A model generated the notes under the pieces. It searched no databases. It was not told where the DNA came from and saw nothing but the letters and a program-made list of their open reading frames with translations. The translations under genes were made by a program, and so were the position numbers. This document shows positions 1 through 12,540 of a stretch of 64,000 nt of DNA, in pieces. The stretch is from Drosophila pseudoobscura (taxonomy: Eukaryota > Arthropoda > Insecta > Diptera > Drosophilidae). Each line of letters starts with the position of its first letter. Position 1 is the stretch's first letter. The DNA is taken from assembly GCF_009870125.1 (NCBI RefSeq), contig NC_046679.1, forward strand, positions 13,330,001 to 13,394,000, written 5' to 3'.

Positions 1-1280
1 TGTGAAGCACATAGCCTTGACTCAGTGAACGATTAACTCTAAATTTATGATTCGTGACTCTCAAAAGTTCCTAATTGATGTTGGGCCTGGGAAAGGGTAT
101 TCCCAAAAAGGGATATCAGATGATCAGAGCCCCGCAGCTAACACGCAAATTTCAGTCACACCACTTTTGGGCTTTCATTATTCCCCCAAATATGCAGATC
201 GGATTAGATGCGTTCTCATAATGAAGTTATGATGTGTGGACCGACATAAACAACCTGTCAGTTGGGCCTCTTTTCTGCTCTTTGCCCAAGCTATTAGCCA
301 AAAAAATGTTGGAAAGACACCAAAAGCGCTTTTGTGGACGGTCAAGGCGCGAAGTAAACAAATAATTTTGGTCAACGATTTGTACGTGTTTCTGTAATTA
401 ACACATTTTTGATTCATATAGCAAATACATATATTGTAGTAGATTTGGGCGCCGGGCAGGAGCTGGGACTTATCAACGTCATTTCTATTGCTGCTGTTGT
501 CCGCCGTTTCACTTTTATTCGCAGGAAATTTAATCATTTCTGTCTGCAAAGGTTCGATCGGACAGAGTCGATGACAAAGCAAAGGTAATCTCGATCCACA
601 TGGTCGGTGTTATCAGGAAAAATATAGTAAAAGGGTCACCTAGGGGGGACGTCAAACAAATTCGTCTGAAATTGTTTAGCACTTTTCGAACCAATGGAAA
701 CCTTGGAAATTTACAAGTCAACTGTTGTCAACTCTTTAAAATTATCAAGTGAGAAATTTGGCAAGTCAGAAGAATCGGATCTGTCTCTATATCAAGCATC
801 TCCCTCCCCTCCCCCCAGAAATAGATTTCCCTGTAGACTGTTTTGACAGCTGACGCATTCATTCCCCGTTTTTCCTTAGTTTGTTGTTTTAGTTTTGGAA
901 AAAAGATAAGGTCCATCGATAACAATATATCTAACATGGATTACCTTGTAGGACAGGCGGTTCGGGGCTTATCTATGTCCAAACAGCAGAATCATAATGA
1001 AACTTTTGTTTTGACAGCATTATCATGCGGATGCTAAAAATAAATTTCTTTTTTTTTCGAACTTTGCCGTAATCTGCATTTGCAAACGATGACGTTCGCG
1101 TTTCCCCAGGAAAGTTCCCCATTCCGTTTAAATAAAGGAATTCCTTTTCGGAGCGTACGATTATCTTGAATGCTAATTAGGCTATTCTGTTCTATGACGA
1201 ATAATGCGCCATTGTCCCCAACAAATAGTAAGAAAAACTTCCAGTTTCAACAATCGCAACAATCTCCCAGTTATCATTTA
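1..1280. other. Upstream non-coding stretch
   Basis: No open frame here has convincing codon use, and no splice-linked exon or RNA gene was recognised. The DNA is mixed AT-rich sequence. It lies upstream of the GAGA-rich promoter region of the LysM gene and may hold its distal regulatory sequence or belong to a gene outside the window. Confidence 0.5.
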
Positions 1281-2040
1281 ATAATCACGGAGCGAGAGAG
1301 AGGAACAGAGAGAGAGAGCGGCAAAAGCTGCTTAAGTGATTAGCACATGTTTATAGAGACCATTTCTATGCGTTCTATCTGTCGCTCTCTCGCTACCCGC
1401 ACTGCTGATTAGTTCCAGTGTGTTTGCTATCACTATTATCACTTGAATTAGGCACAATCAGGTGGGATACGAGTGCCGGCCGTGCCCAGATGTCCATCTG
1501 TCCATACTCTCATTTGTATATCTGCTGTATGCCCTCTGATTGGGATTGCAACTTGGGCTTAACTAAGAGAGCAGTCACCCAAAACATAGTGCAGCGGAGA
1601 GAGAGAGAGAGCAGTCGACAAAGTGCAGGAAAGAGAGAGTCCAAGCGAGAGAGAGCTTATTTCCTTCTTGAATGAAACTTAAGCTTAATGGTGGAACCAT
1701 CTATTTGCACAAGAGAGCGAGGGAGCGACAGCCACTGCGCGAGAGAGAGAGAGGCCAGCTGCCAGCTTTGACGATCGCGCTCCGCTGTCGGTCTCCACCG
1801 GGTTGGCGTTGGCGCTTGCCTCCAATCAGTTGTTTTCGAGAGCTGTTTGAAGTTGGTTGGCATTTGGCATTGCCCCTAGCAGCAGCAGCAGTAGCAGCAG
1901 CGCCTTCCCCACCCCCCTCAAGGCTGTGTTTTCTAGTTAGTGTGTCTGTTTAGGCTAATCGTGTGCGCTGCGAAAAACTGAGCTGCCGCTCGCGTTGTCG
2001 CCGCCGTCGTCGTTCTAAGTTTGTGTGAGTGTCGAAAAGA
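1280..2040 (+). promoter_or_regulatory. GAGA-rich distal promoter region of the LysM gene
   Basis: Runs of GAGA occur near 1290-1320, 1597-1642 and 1709-1753, as in fly promoters bound by GAGA factor. They are followed at about 1860-2030 by CAG/CCG-rich sequence with many TGTG and GTGAGT steps, then by AT-rich, ATG-poor sequence, which looks like a leader followed by an intron. The start site is not resolved; a 5' exon somewhere in 1750-2030 is inferred. It would feed the distal coding exon at 2882-2981. Confidence 0.45.
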
Positions 2041-2933
2041 AATACAACAAAAATAATATAATAAAAAATTAAGTGAAATAAACGCAACTAAACATTTGAA
2101 AACGGGGCAAAAACCCGCTCTAGTTTGAGTTACGGTTAACTGTTGACCGTTGTTGCCAAGCGTGGCCCGGCGTCGAGTCCCGTTCCGCAGAGACCAGACA
2201 ATAATATAATGCTTTAATTGTATATTTATATACTTACGTTTCTGTATTCATTTGCATTGTGACAAACAAAACGATGGCGTTGTTTCCCAAACAGCCACAG
2301 ACACAGCGAAAAATACAAACAATAATCATGGCAAGAAAATCTGTAAAATAAATGAACTTTTTGTAGATAAAAAAAAAGTACAGAGTCAGAACCTGGTAAA
2401 AGATCACGAAACGCGGTACACAAACGTTGTTGCCGAATGCCGTATGCTGTCGTTTGTCGCAGACGGAAAACAAATACATATACACATACACCATACACCC
2501 ACACACCCACACACACACACAGACAACCGCCCACGAGTCTGGAGCTACTCTGAAGATTTGCACAAGTGTAAAAAGACACAAAACCAAAACGAAACGAAAG
2601 ACAAGACCAAAAGCAGCCTTGACTAAAGCGCAAAAAAAAAACCCGCAACTAAAGTAAAGTCAGATAAAACAATTGCTCTTAAATTGCACAACGGAAATTT
2701 GATTGCAACAAAAATAAAAAAATAAATATATAATCACGGAATAATTCCATAATTGTGTAAGAAAAATATGTAAATGAACAATAGAATTTATAAAGAAGGC
2801 GAATAAAAAACATAATGCGTATATTTTATATGTGAGTGTGGTGCCCCACAAATACTAAGTATTTTTTATGTTCTTCTTCAGTTGTATAAAGAGAAGATTG
2901 AGATCAATAAACCACCTTAAAGATACACCGGAA

Positions 2934-3467
2934 ATGGATTACATTGTGAAGGCCTACAAAGATTGGAAACTGCATTCGCAGGTGAGTCACAGAAGCAGGG
3001 AGAAGGGAGAGTGTTCGAGGAGTGTTTTGTGCAAGGTTAGGGTGGCTCTCGATTTTAGCAACAAAAGATTTTCGAAAACTCTAAGAAAGTCTTGTAAAAT
3101 GTGCACTGCTTGCAAGAAGTACAGCCTTCTCAGAACTGCTTGTTGATCCAAGCAGTTTACTCAACGAAACTTTACTATAGAGTGTATTCCTTGTAACTGT
3201 TCCAAGTCCAATCGGATACAGTTTCGTTCTTCCATTCGTTTTCAGTTTGAACAAAGTAAAAGATACTCAAATTCACGCCTAACGGGCTTCTTTTCTCCGA
3301 CTTTGTTGGCTTTCTTGAAAAAAAAATGAAATCGATTTCTGTGTTTGCTTTTTTCTTGTCATTAATATTTTTTTGCAACATTTCTGCGGGCCAGAGAGGC
3401 AGAATATGAAAGGCTATAAGCGGTCGTTAGCTCTTGGAGTGAAGCCAAAGTCGATATGAATGCACAC

Positions 3468-3504
<37 letters not shown>

Positions 3505-6500
3505 TACTTGTATATAACCAACACCACTCCAAGATCGGCAGCAGACAGAATCGTAGAGGAGGGGAAGCTAGCAGTAGGCAACGGACGGACTGGGTTCGGT
3601 GGCGTTGGAGCCAAAGTGCTTAGCCGCATTTAAGAAAGACCAAGCCAAAAGCCACACGGCAATAGCCAAACACAATAATAAATTATTCTCTGATATACGA
3701 TCATGTCGAAATGCTCTCGCATTACCCAAGGAAAAACACAGCATTGGTTGAATGTTGCTTTTGTGCACCCTACACGACACGCAAGGATCGGTTTTATAGT
3801 AGATACTCGTTCCCTCAGGAGTATCTTTTGCCTTGGGTGCCCAACCTGGCATTACTTTCATCTCTTTCGTCTTGGTTGCTGGCTGTGGAGCGAGTGCGAA
3901 TGCCACCAAAGTGGGCTAAGATCGTGGCCAACGAACCAATGCGATGAGTAAGCCCCACAGTCACATCTGGCCAAAAGCAGTGGCAGTGGCAGTCGCAGCC
4001 GCAGTCGCAATCAACTTATGCGGCGGCTCTCCGACTGAATTGCAAATGAGTTTGTGCGGAATGGAGAAACAGCATTAAACCGAACACAAAATGCATTTTA
4101 CACGCTGGACTGCAGCCGCCTCTAATTGGGCCAAATGCACATTGCACATACGCGGGGTTTTGCTGGGTATAAAGTTGATTCCGCGCTGCATTCCTTTTGC
4201 TGTCTAAAAATATCCTTAACCTTGGCGGCTCGGAGTTCTCCTTCTTATCGTTGGGGTTCAATGGCCGCCCCCCGCCACACCCACCGCGGTGTCCGGTTTT
4301 GTTAGCATCTCTTTCGCACACAACGACGCCATCTTGCATTGGTTGTGTTTTTTGGGGTCACACTGCACCAGTGCAGTGTGCACCCATCCGCACAATCCAG
4401 AGCAGAGCCCCGGTCTGTCCTTCAGCGATAGCGCCAGACTGACACACTTTTTGAATTGCATTTGAATAAGTTTGTGGCCCGTATCTGGCCTTCACTAATC
4501 AGTTGACTGTGTTCACCCACACCCGACAGTCGAAACTCCAACCTCCCCCCTGATTTGGTAATTGTTTCGGGCCATGCTGCGGGTTGATTTCAAGTTGAAG
4601 CATACTTTTATATGTATCGTTTCAAAATTGGGTCACAAACCTTGGTTTTTTGGGGAATATCTTACCATTTGTCAACACTAATTCTGGCTTGGTTTCTGTT
4701 TCGAATAAGTAAGTACTCGATTTATTCCGATAAGCGACCTTAGTCTAGGTGTTTATGGGATGGACATTTTCGTAGTTCGATTTCCCTAATATTCAATATT
4801 GAATCTATCCCAAAAACCGCATTTATTTAAAGTTATGTCGAAAGAGAAATGTGTATCATGTGTACTTTCAAAAGTGTCCAAGGCCGTGCCACATAAAATT
4901 TACAAATTACCAGCCAGGAATTGAAAAAAAAACCTACTTTGAGACGCGTGAAAGCCCCCCAAAGACCCCCATAAACCGTTGCCGCATCTTGGGGAATGCC
5001 AAAATAGTGAGTCAACCGATCATCAGATCTTCGAAGCTGCCATCTCTTGGATTGGATAATTATCATCAAGTTTCTGCTTCCCATTGCACTGTCGGCAGCT
5101 CAAAGACTGGTTTTGGGTTCTATCTTTGTTTGTTTTTTTCGGGGTATTATTTTAATATATTTTTCCTTGGGGGTTATTTCTGATTACGGATTACGGATTT
5201 TCCATATATAAAGTTTATCTTTTGTCCGCCTAACCGGTTCGAATTGAGCTCTAAGAAATCTATGGCTGATATGGCTCGAATTGTTTTGATTGTGATTCGA
5301 AAGAAAAAAAAAACAAAATGGGAGTAACAAATGATAAGTCAGCATTTTGTGTGGGAATGAACAGAATCGGACGATATTTTGTAGTATTTTCTAGAGGTAA
5401 CGATCGGCATTAGCCTTGACTCTTAGACGAAAAACGATAGGGCGTTATTATATAGTATAAGCTGATACTTCAAGTCTTTTGTTTCCCACAAAAAAGCCTT
5501 TGTTTGTAGGTTATTTTCCGGCACATACATGTATTGTATGTATATCTTGTATTATACCATAAATTGATCATAAAATAAAAAAAAAGGAAGGCTGCACCCG
5601 TTGTACTCTCTCGCACTCTCCTATGGTCCTATGGTTCGGGCGATACTTTGAACAATGGCTACAATCTTATCTACCGATCACTTGTCACTCGGAAAATACT
5701 CTGAGTCTGGACGGACTGGCGGCGGTCTTCCATTTAATAAAAGCAATACGAGCGCAAAAACAAGAACATAAAGAACTCAAATATATATAATTAATGGCTG
5801 AATAAATCATATTGATAGTCACTTGATGGCTTCCCAGATGTTTTAATGACAATCACATACATATGTACTATTATGAAACCAAGCGAACAATCAATCATTC
5901 GCTCAAGTGCAGAGAGTCGTTAAGGAACAGAAAAACAATAACTTAAAAACGCGACAATCTCTATAGTCTCAGTCTCCGTCTCCGTCTCAGTCTCAAGGGT
6001 TCTTGTACCCGATCTTAATTTGTACTAGACTAGTCGTGTGCTCTCTAGGGAATATTTTGTATGACAAATCGGTGTCGTATCTACCGCAAAAACCACAAAA
6101 ACTCACGGAAACTTTATAAAACCCCAGGCTTATTAGCCACACAAGACACAGAAAAAGAGAGTCCATAATACACTGGATGTTGTTTCTGGTGCAAATGAGT
6201 ACATGACGGAAGAGAAGCCTCATTACTGCCTGTGCGGAAGTTCCCACTGATGACAGCATCTCTGTGGATCGCTTAATAATGAGTATCTGGACTGGGACGG
6301 GACTCTTTTATCTTGGGAATTCCCAAAGAAAGACTCTTTCTGTATTCGATTTTAATAGCTTTGTACCCCAGAAGGAAAAAGTACACGTGTAGAGTCGTAT
6401 TCCATACCTATTAGTTGGGTATATTTGTGATCATGAAATATGGAAACACTGAGGGTCCAAAAACTGAGTTAAAGTTATTCCAATTTCCACTCCAACTGAT

Positions 6501-9500
6501 TACAGGGTGCCATCCCTGTCATGGACAGCATTTTTATGCATTTCTCTAGTATGAGCTCTTTTTTTTTTAATATCATAAAATGTCACGTTGATAAATACCC
6601 ACTAGTATACGTAGTGAAGTGCACGTAGGACAAACAACAAAAATCTTAGATATTATGGGAAATACAATCAATAATTGTTGTAACTGAATGACAGACTGTA
6701 TTCACTGCACTTGGCCTTGGTCAAGGGGGGAGTCAACAGGCGGCTAGACACCTTAGCTAGCCACAAAATCAGGCAACAACTTGAGGCATTTACCAGGCAA
6801 CGACTGAACGAAGAAGAGCGCAGCCCATCCATTAAATTTATCAAGAAATATAAATAAACTTGAATGAAAAGACCCCTTAAGACTCGGAACACTTGACGCG
6901 GACACTTTAAGACCCCAGAGCCCGGGGGTATTACAAAGTCGAAATTCTTTAGGGACTTTCCAGCTAATTCCCTGATAAGCAAATGAGTGCGTGGTCGGGC
7001 GGGCGGGCTGTTGAGTGACATGAAAGGATGTGCTTTTCGCGGTATTTGTGACAAGGATTGGTAGCCTCAAAGAAGAGTGATGATGGGTAGGCAGTGTTTA
7101 CACATTGATAGGAAATCACTATCTGCAGAACAGTCACGACCCAACATATAATGGGTGTGTTAGCACTGTCTGAATCATCTGCAAGAGACACATCTATCTT
7201 AAGGTCAATATTTATTAACAAGTGACACGAAATTCGCGAGAAATCACGAGTCTCCCGGCGTATCGTGTCTACAAAGAATTCTCTTTTCCAGTATTTTCCG
7301 CCATTAACCAATGCTCCAGATAGTGTCGCGGACACACGCAATATCTGAATAGATATTTGGAGCTTCTTATTTCTCAGTCACGTAGTACAAATTGTTTTTG
7401 GCTGTCTCTGATTTGTACTGTTTTGTTCTGTTGCTGTGTTTATCAATTTGCAATTTCCCTATTTGGAAGTTTTAATTAATACTAAAGATAGTGGCAGCCG
7501 GCTGACTGTCTCTCTGTCTATTCGTTTGGTTACTTAAGTTTAACCTTCGGTTATAATTTTTGTGCGCTTGCACAATTCCATAAATTTGAGCCAGCTGCGC
7601 GAGCAGCTACTCGTTGAAAAGCAACAAATTGAAATAGATTAGAAGCGATATCATTATATTTATGAGCTCACAATTTAGTTGCTCTGACACAGTCTGTGGC
7701 TAATTTATGGCTCCGATCTCCCGCCGCCCCCCTCCGTCTAAAGTCATTCTTGGACAATGTTTTGTTCCCCCCCAACCCCACGAGTGACTCAGACGCACAG
7801 AGGAGGCGCACCGAAGCATGTCTGATGTTTTAATTTTAGCATCCAAGATCGCACTGTCTGAGCGGAGATTTGCAGGCGGCTTCTTTTAGAGCCAATGTGC
7901 CAAAAATGCCATTTAACATTAATTTTTGCATCAATAAACGCAAAAAATAATAAAAGATATCCCCTCGAAACAGAGGTAGAGGCAGACGTGTGCTCGTGTT
8001 GTGATCATTACTCAGGTGTGTATGGTTTATTGTGCCTGGAATTACAAATTTGAAGAGTGCTTTCACCGAGGGAGTCCCCCTTGCAACCCTTCCCCCCATC
8101 CCCCACCCGTTAGAACGAGTGGCATAGCATGTCAATGACCGTTTTCTATTCGTTTAATTTCGCGCCTCTTTTGTATTAGATCGTCGAGATACTATCATAT
8201 AGGGGGCAGGCAGAGCTGAGAGTGTGTGAGCGGGTGTTATCGGTAAAGCTTATCAGCAAAATATTTGCCAAACATAAATAAGAGTGTGAGCACAAACAGA
8301 GAGCTGCAGACCAGAAACATTTGAGCAGAGCTAAGTGCAACTTGTTGCTGTTGACCTTAACAGCCAGCAGGCTCCAGCTCCCGCTCCCGCTGGCAAATCG
8401 TAATGCAAATAGTTGCCCAAGGAAGTAATTGCCCACAGCCGGTCTGGGCCAGGCCATGGCAGCTGCAATAATGCACAAATATTGCGCATACGCTGGGGCT
8501 CAGATATCAGTTATAAATACAGTCACATGTTAATTAACAATCGCCGGCACGTCGTCCACTAATTTCAATATTTGCTGCAGCAGCAGTCTCAACGGCAGCA
8601 GTAGCAGCAGCACCATCAGCAGCTGTGCTCTGTTGTTGGCCGACTTGCTTTGTTCAAACAGGTTCGAACCTGACTAAATATATACAATACATTAAAAGAC
8701 GTTTACGTAGACGGCGGCGGATCACGTGAAAAAGTTACCCACAGCAACCACAGCCAAAGACAATTAGCAACAAAGTCTGTTTTTGAGACAAAGGCAACAA
8801 TAACAACGCGCGCGCACTGACCATTGCCAATTCAAAAGCGCGCCATCTTTGCTGACATGTGGCAACACCGTCATTACGCTTCGATGTGCATTTGTTTTTT
8901 ATTGCCCTCTTTTGTTTAAACAAAAAAGAGGCCTTAAATCTAGCACATCTTGTAGGAAATTGATGCACCTAGCGGATGAAATTATGTGTTCACGGTTGAG
9001 GGTTCTAGCTAGTCAGTAATATTCGACCGAAGATCAAAATCGAGGAAAATGGTTGTCAATCATGGGCAGAGAAGGATTAACCCATTGTGGACCATTGCTA
9101 AAAAACACTCTACGAAAACGGTGAAACTTGAGGGACTTTAGCGCAGTTCAGCTGGTAGATATCCTTGTCTTTTACTTAGTAAAGAAAAAAGGTAAGATGG
9201 ATCTACAAGAATAACCTACAAACCGTATTGTTTTCCGCGGCTCACCTGTTTAAATGCAGGGGGGTTGAATGGGCTAAGTTCGTTTTTCTCATCGCTATAT
9301 TTACGGTGTATTTTGAGGGTCACACTGGCTGTAAGTGTAAACACGTAGTAAACAGAAAGCAGAAAATCACAGCAAATTTACAGAAAATTACTATATATGG
9401 GACGGCACAAAGAGACGACGCGTGTGCTTTCGTCATACGTATGTATCTAGCTGGGTAAATAACGTCGCGAATTTGCAAAATTGAAAGTGCTGCCAGCGGA

Positions 9501-11761
9501 GAGAGGGAGGCCAGTGAAAAGTAAAAGGCGTTGGGCTTCTGTGGTTCGTATTTGAAAAGTTGCTTTGGAGGTGGTCTCTGGACGGGGGAGGGGACTGCAG
9601 CTGTGTGGGTTCGTTCGGCAGTGTGGGGCTGGAGTAACAGTTACCGCTTGACACCGTCCGGGGTGTTGCATAGGCGCCTAGGAGCGCCCTCGGGTGAGTG
9701 CACAAATTAATTAAGGCGGAAATCGGTGGCACTCCAAATCACATACTAGTCGATGTAAGAGTGTGTGTGGCGGTGTGGGATGGGTGTTACGTTGTGGCCA
9801 TGACATCACATCAGAATCGAAAATAAATGCAACTTTCTAAACCCCGTTATGCCTATGTCTATTCTTGCAGTTTCAAGAGATCGTGCCAGATATGGATGAC
9901 ACGGAATTCATGTTCAACGAGAAGCAATCAATACGCGACTCCTCGCGCACCCTCAAGCGCTACGGCAGCACCTGCTGCAACAGCATGCGGAACAACGAGA
10001 CCCTAATACGGCACATCGTTGAGAAGACGGACACACTGCAGGGTATAGCTCTGAAATATGGCTGCACGGTAAGTTCCTACGAACCAAGGGATGACCCACA
10101 TGCCGTTGTGGTCACGCAAGACCTTTAAATTTTAAATGGCAACTCCATGAAATTAGATTTTTATTGATTTAATAATCGCAATGTTGCCCCAGCAACTCCA
10201 CAGCAACAGCAACAGCAACCCACTCAATGTCTGCGAGTGGGTCCCTTCCTTCACCCAGTGCCGTGGCATTGTTCGGTCCGTCTAATTTACGAGCGAACAA
10301 CACCCCCCACGCCAGCACAACAACACACCTGCACACCTGTAGGAGCAGCACATGTGGGAGATGTGATAAGTCGTCTAGCGACTGGGCAAACAAAACAGGA
10401 CAGAAAGTCAGACAGACACGAGGAAAGGGACTGGCAGGTGTCTAGATATTTATCAGCCGCGTTATCGCTGGGCATACTGCAGCCAAATGTTTTAGAAATT
10501 CTCGACTTGACAGATTGCTGCATATGATTTATGTCCACAATGGGAACTGAGCTGTTTGGCCAGCAACTGGGCCAATATTTAGCTAGTACTGAGGCCCAGA
10601 GCATCTCTAATGATTAGAGCCATCATAATAATTGTTGTACAGCCCCCAAAGAGCCAGTGGACTCGGCTTGACTTGACACCATTGTCCGTATATGCAGGCG
10701 GACAGACAAGACAGCGCATCCATAGGATTAGCAGTAGGCATCCATCAAGCGTACCGCCGACCGATCGATCAATCAATCAATCAGCTGTCGTTGATGCAAT
10801 TGCCAATAATTGAGTGGATTGAGTGATACTAATATGTCCACATATCTATCGTGTTTCAGACGGAACAAATACGCCGCGCTAACCGGCTCTTTGCCTCGGA
10901 CAGCCTGTTCTTGCGTCAATTCCTGCTGGTGCCCGTCGAAAAGAACTCGCCCTACTATCCGCAGGTGGGCGGCGCCGATTCAATCGCTGCGTTTGATGTC
11001 CTGGCCACACCTCCGGGCACACCCGATGTAAATGTGCAGCGCGAGGCGCAGCAGAATGCCAATAACCTGGTGCAAGCCAACAACTTCATGAACAGCAGCA
11101 GCAGTAGCAGTGGCAGCAGTGCCAGTGGCAGTAGCAGCAATGGAGGCAGCAGCAGCAGCTGCAACACAAGCGGCTCCGCAGCGAGCGTGCGCTGTAGCAC
11201 ACAGCAGCAGCCGCAACGTCCATACTCGATTGCTGGCGAGCTGCTGGTGCAGGCCAGCGACGAGGATCCGGCCATGATGAACAATCACAGTGCGTGCGGC
11301 AGCAAGCAGAGCAAGTCCCTGGACTCGGTGGCGGCCATGACGCCCGAGGAGGAGAACCGCAAGTGCATGAACGACTTCCTCAATAAGATCGACAACACCA
11401 TCTCCGAGTCGCGCAAATATGTGGAGCGTTCCAAGGAGTAAGCCAACAGATTATAGACCTTTCCATTTTGACTTCCATACTGATTCCTTTGGTTTCGTTT
11501 CTCCCTTGCAGTCTGGTCAGCAGTCAGAGTGATGCGGATATCTGCATCAGCGCCAGTGCTGATGTGTTTCCACAGCGCCGCAATCCGCTAAACAACTCCT
11601 ACAAGAACAACAATGAACGTCCGCCCCAGTACCAGCGACACAGTTCGACGGGCAGCGGGAACTCGGACACGGCGCAGCTGTTGAACACAACCCAAACGCG
11701 TCGCGTTCAAAACTCGCTGAAGCGTCTCGAGAAGCAGCAGGATGACTTCTTTGAGTTGTAG
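2934..11761 (+). CDS. LysM-domain protein (LYSMD1/2-like)
   Basis: Main coding exons are 9892-10068, 10860-11437 and 11512-11761, giving 334 residues from ATG 9892. An upstream exon, 2882-2981, has a polypyrimidine-AG acceptor and a GTGAGT donor. It encodes 16 residues from ATG 2934 and joins in phase to an extended third exon beginning at 9871, giving a longer form of 357 residues. The LysM fold covers about residues 37-85 of the short form: it starts at HIVEKTDTLQGIALKYGC and continues across the splice with TTEQIRRANRL and FLLVPV. This is the arrangement of animal LYSMD proteins, whose role is poorly known. The rest is low-complexity (Ser/Gly/Asn-rich, about residues 120-170), followed by a conserved-looking segment with MTPEEENRKCMNDFLNKID and a C-terminal RLEKQQDDFFEL. 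No signal peptide or membrane segment was seen. The two first exons imply two promoters. Confidence 0.85.
3469..3501. repeat. (AC)n microsatellite
   Basis: About 16 uninterrupted AC dinucleotides. It lies in the LysM intron. Confidence 0.95.
8930..9215 (+). repeat. Dispersed repeat family, copy A (partial)
   Basis: Shares interrupted identity with copy B (29670-30220). Common blocks include CTTGTAGGAAATTGA, a CTAGTnAGTAATATT-like block, CCGAAnATCAAAA, GGGCAGAGAA/TGGACAGAGAA, TTTTAGCGC/TTTAGCGC and a TACAAGArTAAC end. It lacks the first half of the unit seen in copies B-D. It lies just upstream of the internal LysM promoter. Confidence 0.6.
9301..9328 (+). promoter_or_regulatory. Motif 6 + Motif 1 core promoter (internal LysM promoter)
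   Basis: TTACGGTGTATTTT resembles the fly core-promoter element Motif 6 and is followed directly by AGGGTCACACTG, a Motif 1 match (the M1BP-binding element of TATA-less housekeeping promoters). Transcription is inferred to start close to this site. The transcript would then be spliced to 9871 and translated from ATG 9892. Confidence 0.65.
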
Positions 11762-12540
11762 CAGCTGCAGCTGCAGCAGCAGCAGTCGCTGGGATTGAGA
11801 CTGGCCTAAATTCAACTGAGAGTTAATTTTACAAATTGTTTTTAATTGCCGCGCACGGAATGCAGCGTACTCTAAATGTAATATACGTACTATATATGAA
11901 TGTTATCTATATCGACAAGCAGTACACATACCTTACCCTACTCTATACCTAATACCTTATACCGTATACCTATTACTATATATACTACGATAAAGCATAA
12001 CTAGAACTAATCGTAAGCGCTGCGCTATACAAACCTGTAGTGCGATGACAAGACCTTTTGTTGTCCATGTTGTATTTTGATCTTATATTGTGTCAGCCCT
12101 TCGTAATTGCCGCCAATTTGCTTGCAAGGTCTGACCTGCCCCCTTCTGTCTATACCCCATACCCCTACCACCCCTCCTGCTCCTACCCAATTATGTTTAT
12201 ATTCTTTTGTGTACGACTTTAGCTTTAATATCGCACTGTGTATAATTTTAGTTATGAGAATTATTAATGTTAATTGTATATAGTCTGTCTGCTGCTCCGT
12301 TTTGGCTACGCTGATCGAGAAATTGGCCCTAATGCTATAACCACATAATAACTACTGTGTAAATGTAATTTATTCGTTAGCTTTCGAAAGAGTATTAAAA
12401 ACCGCAACTGCAAAATCTATACCAATCTGTGTGCAATCCTCTACGAAACCCATTCATATCTGAGCCAAGTCGCGTTGTGTATGAGACAGAGAGAGAGAAT
12501 ATTTTATAAAGTATCGTAATAAAGTGAGAATTTTACTGGA
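11762..12540 (+). other. 3' UTR of the LysM gene
   Basis: AT-rich sequence after the stop codon, with TATA/TACC-rich repeats near 11880-11990. An AATAAA poly(A) signal lies at 12518-12523, so the UTR is about 770 nt. Confidence 0.65.

Larger units (their letters stand above)
2982..9870 (+). other. Large first intron of the LysM gene
   Basis: It runs from donor GTGAGT at 2982 to acceptor TTGCAG ending at 9870 and contains no convincing exon. It holds an (AC)n run at 3469-3501, a period-6 GGCAGT/CGCAGC tract near 3975-4012, a Motif 1-like site next to a perfect inverted repeat (4355-4378), a period-6 tract at 5965-5995, palindromes at 8659-8672 and 8907-8932, a repeat-family copy (about 8930-9215) and an internal promoter (9301-9328). 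Confidence 0.7.

Noticed and set aside
8659-8672. GGTTCGAACC resembling a tRNA B box
   Set aside because: It is part of a 14-bp palindrome. No A box or acceptor stem pairing is found at the right distance upstream.
11097-11160. Possible insertion in the LysM gene (AGC repeats)
   Set aside because: In-frame CAG/AGC low-complexity coding for Ser/Gly is common in fly proteins and keeps the frame.
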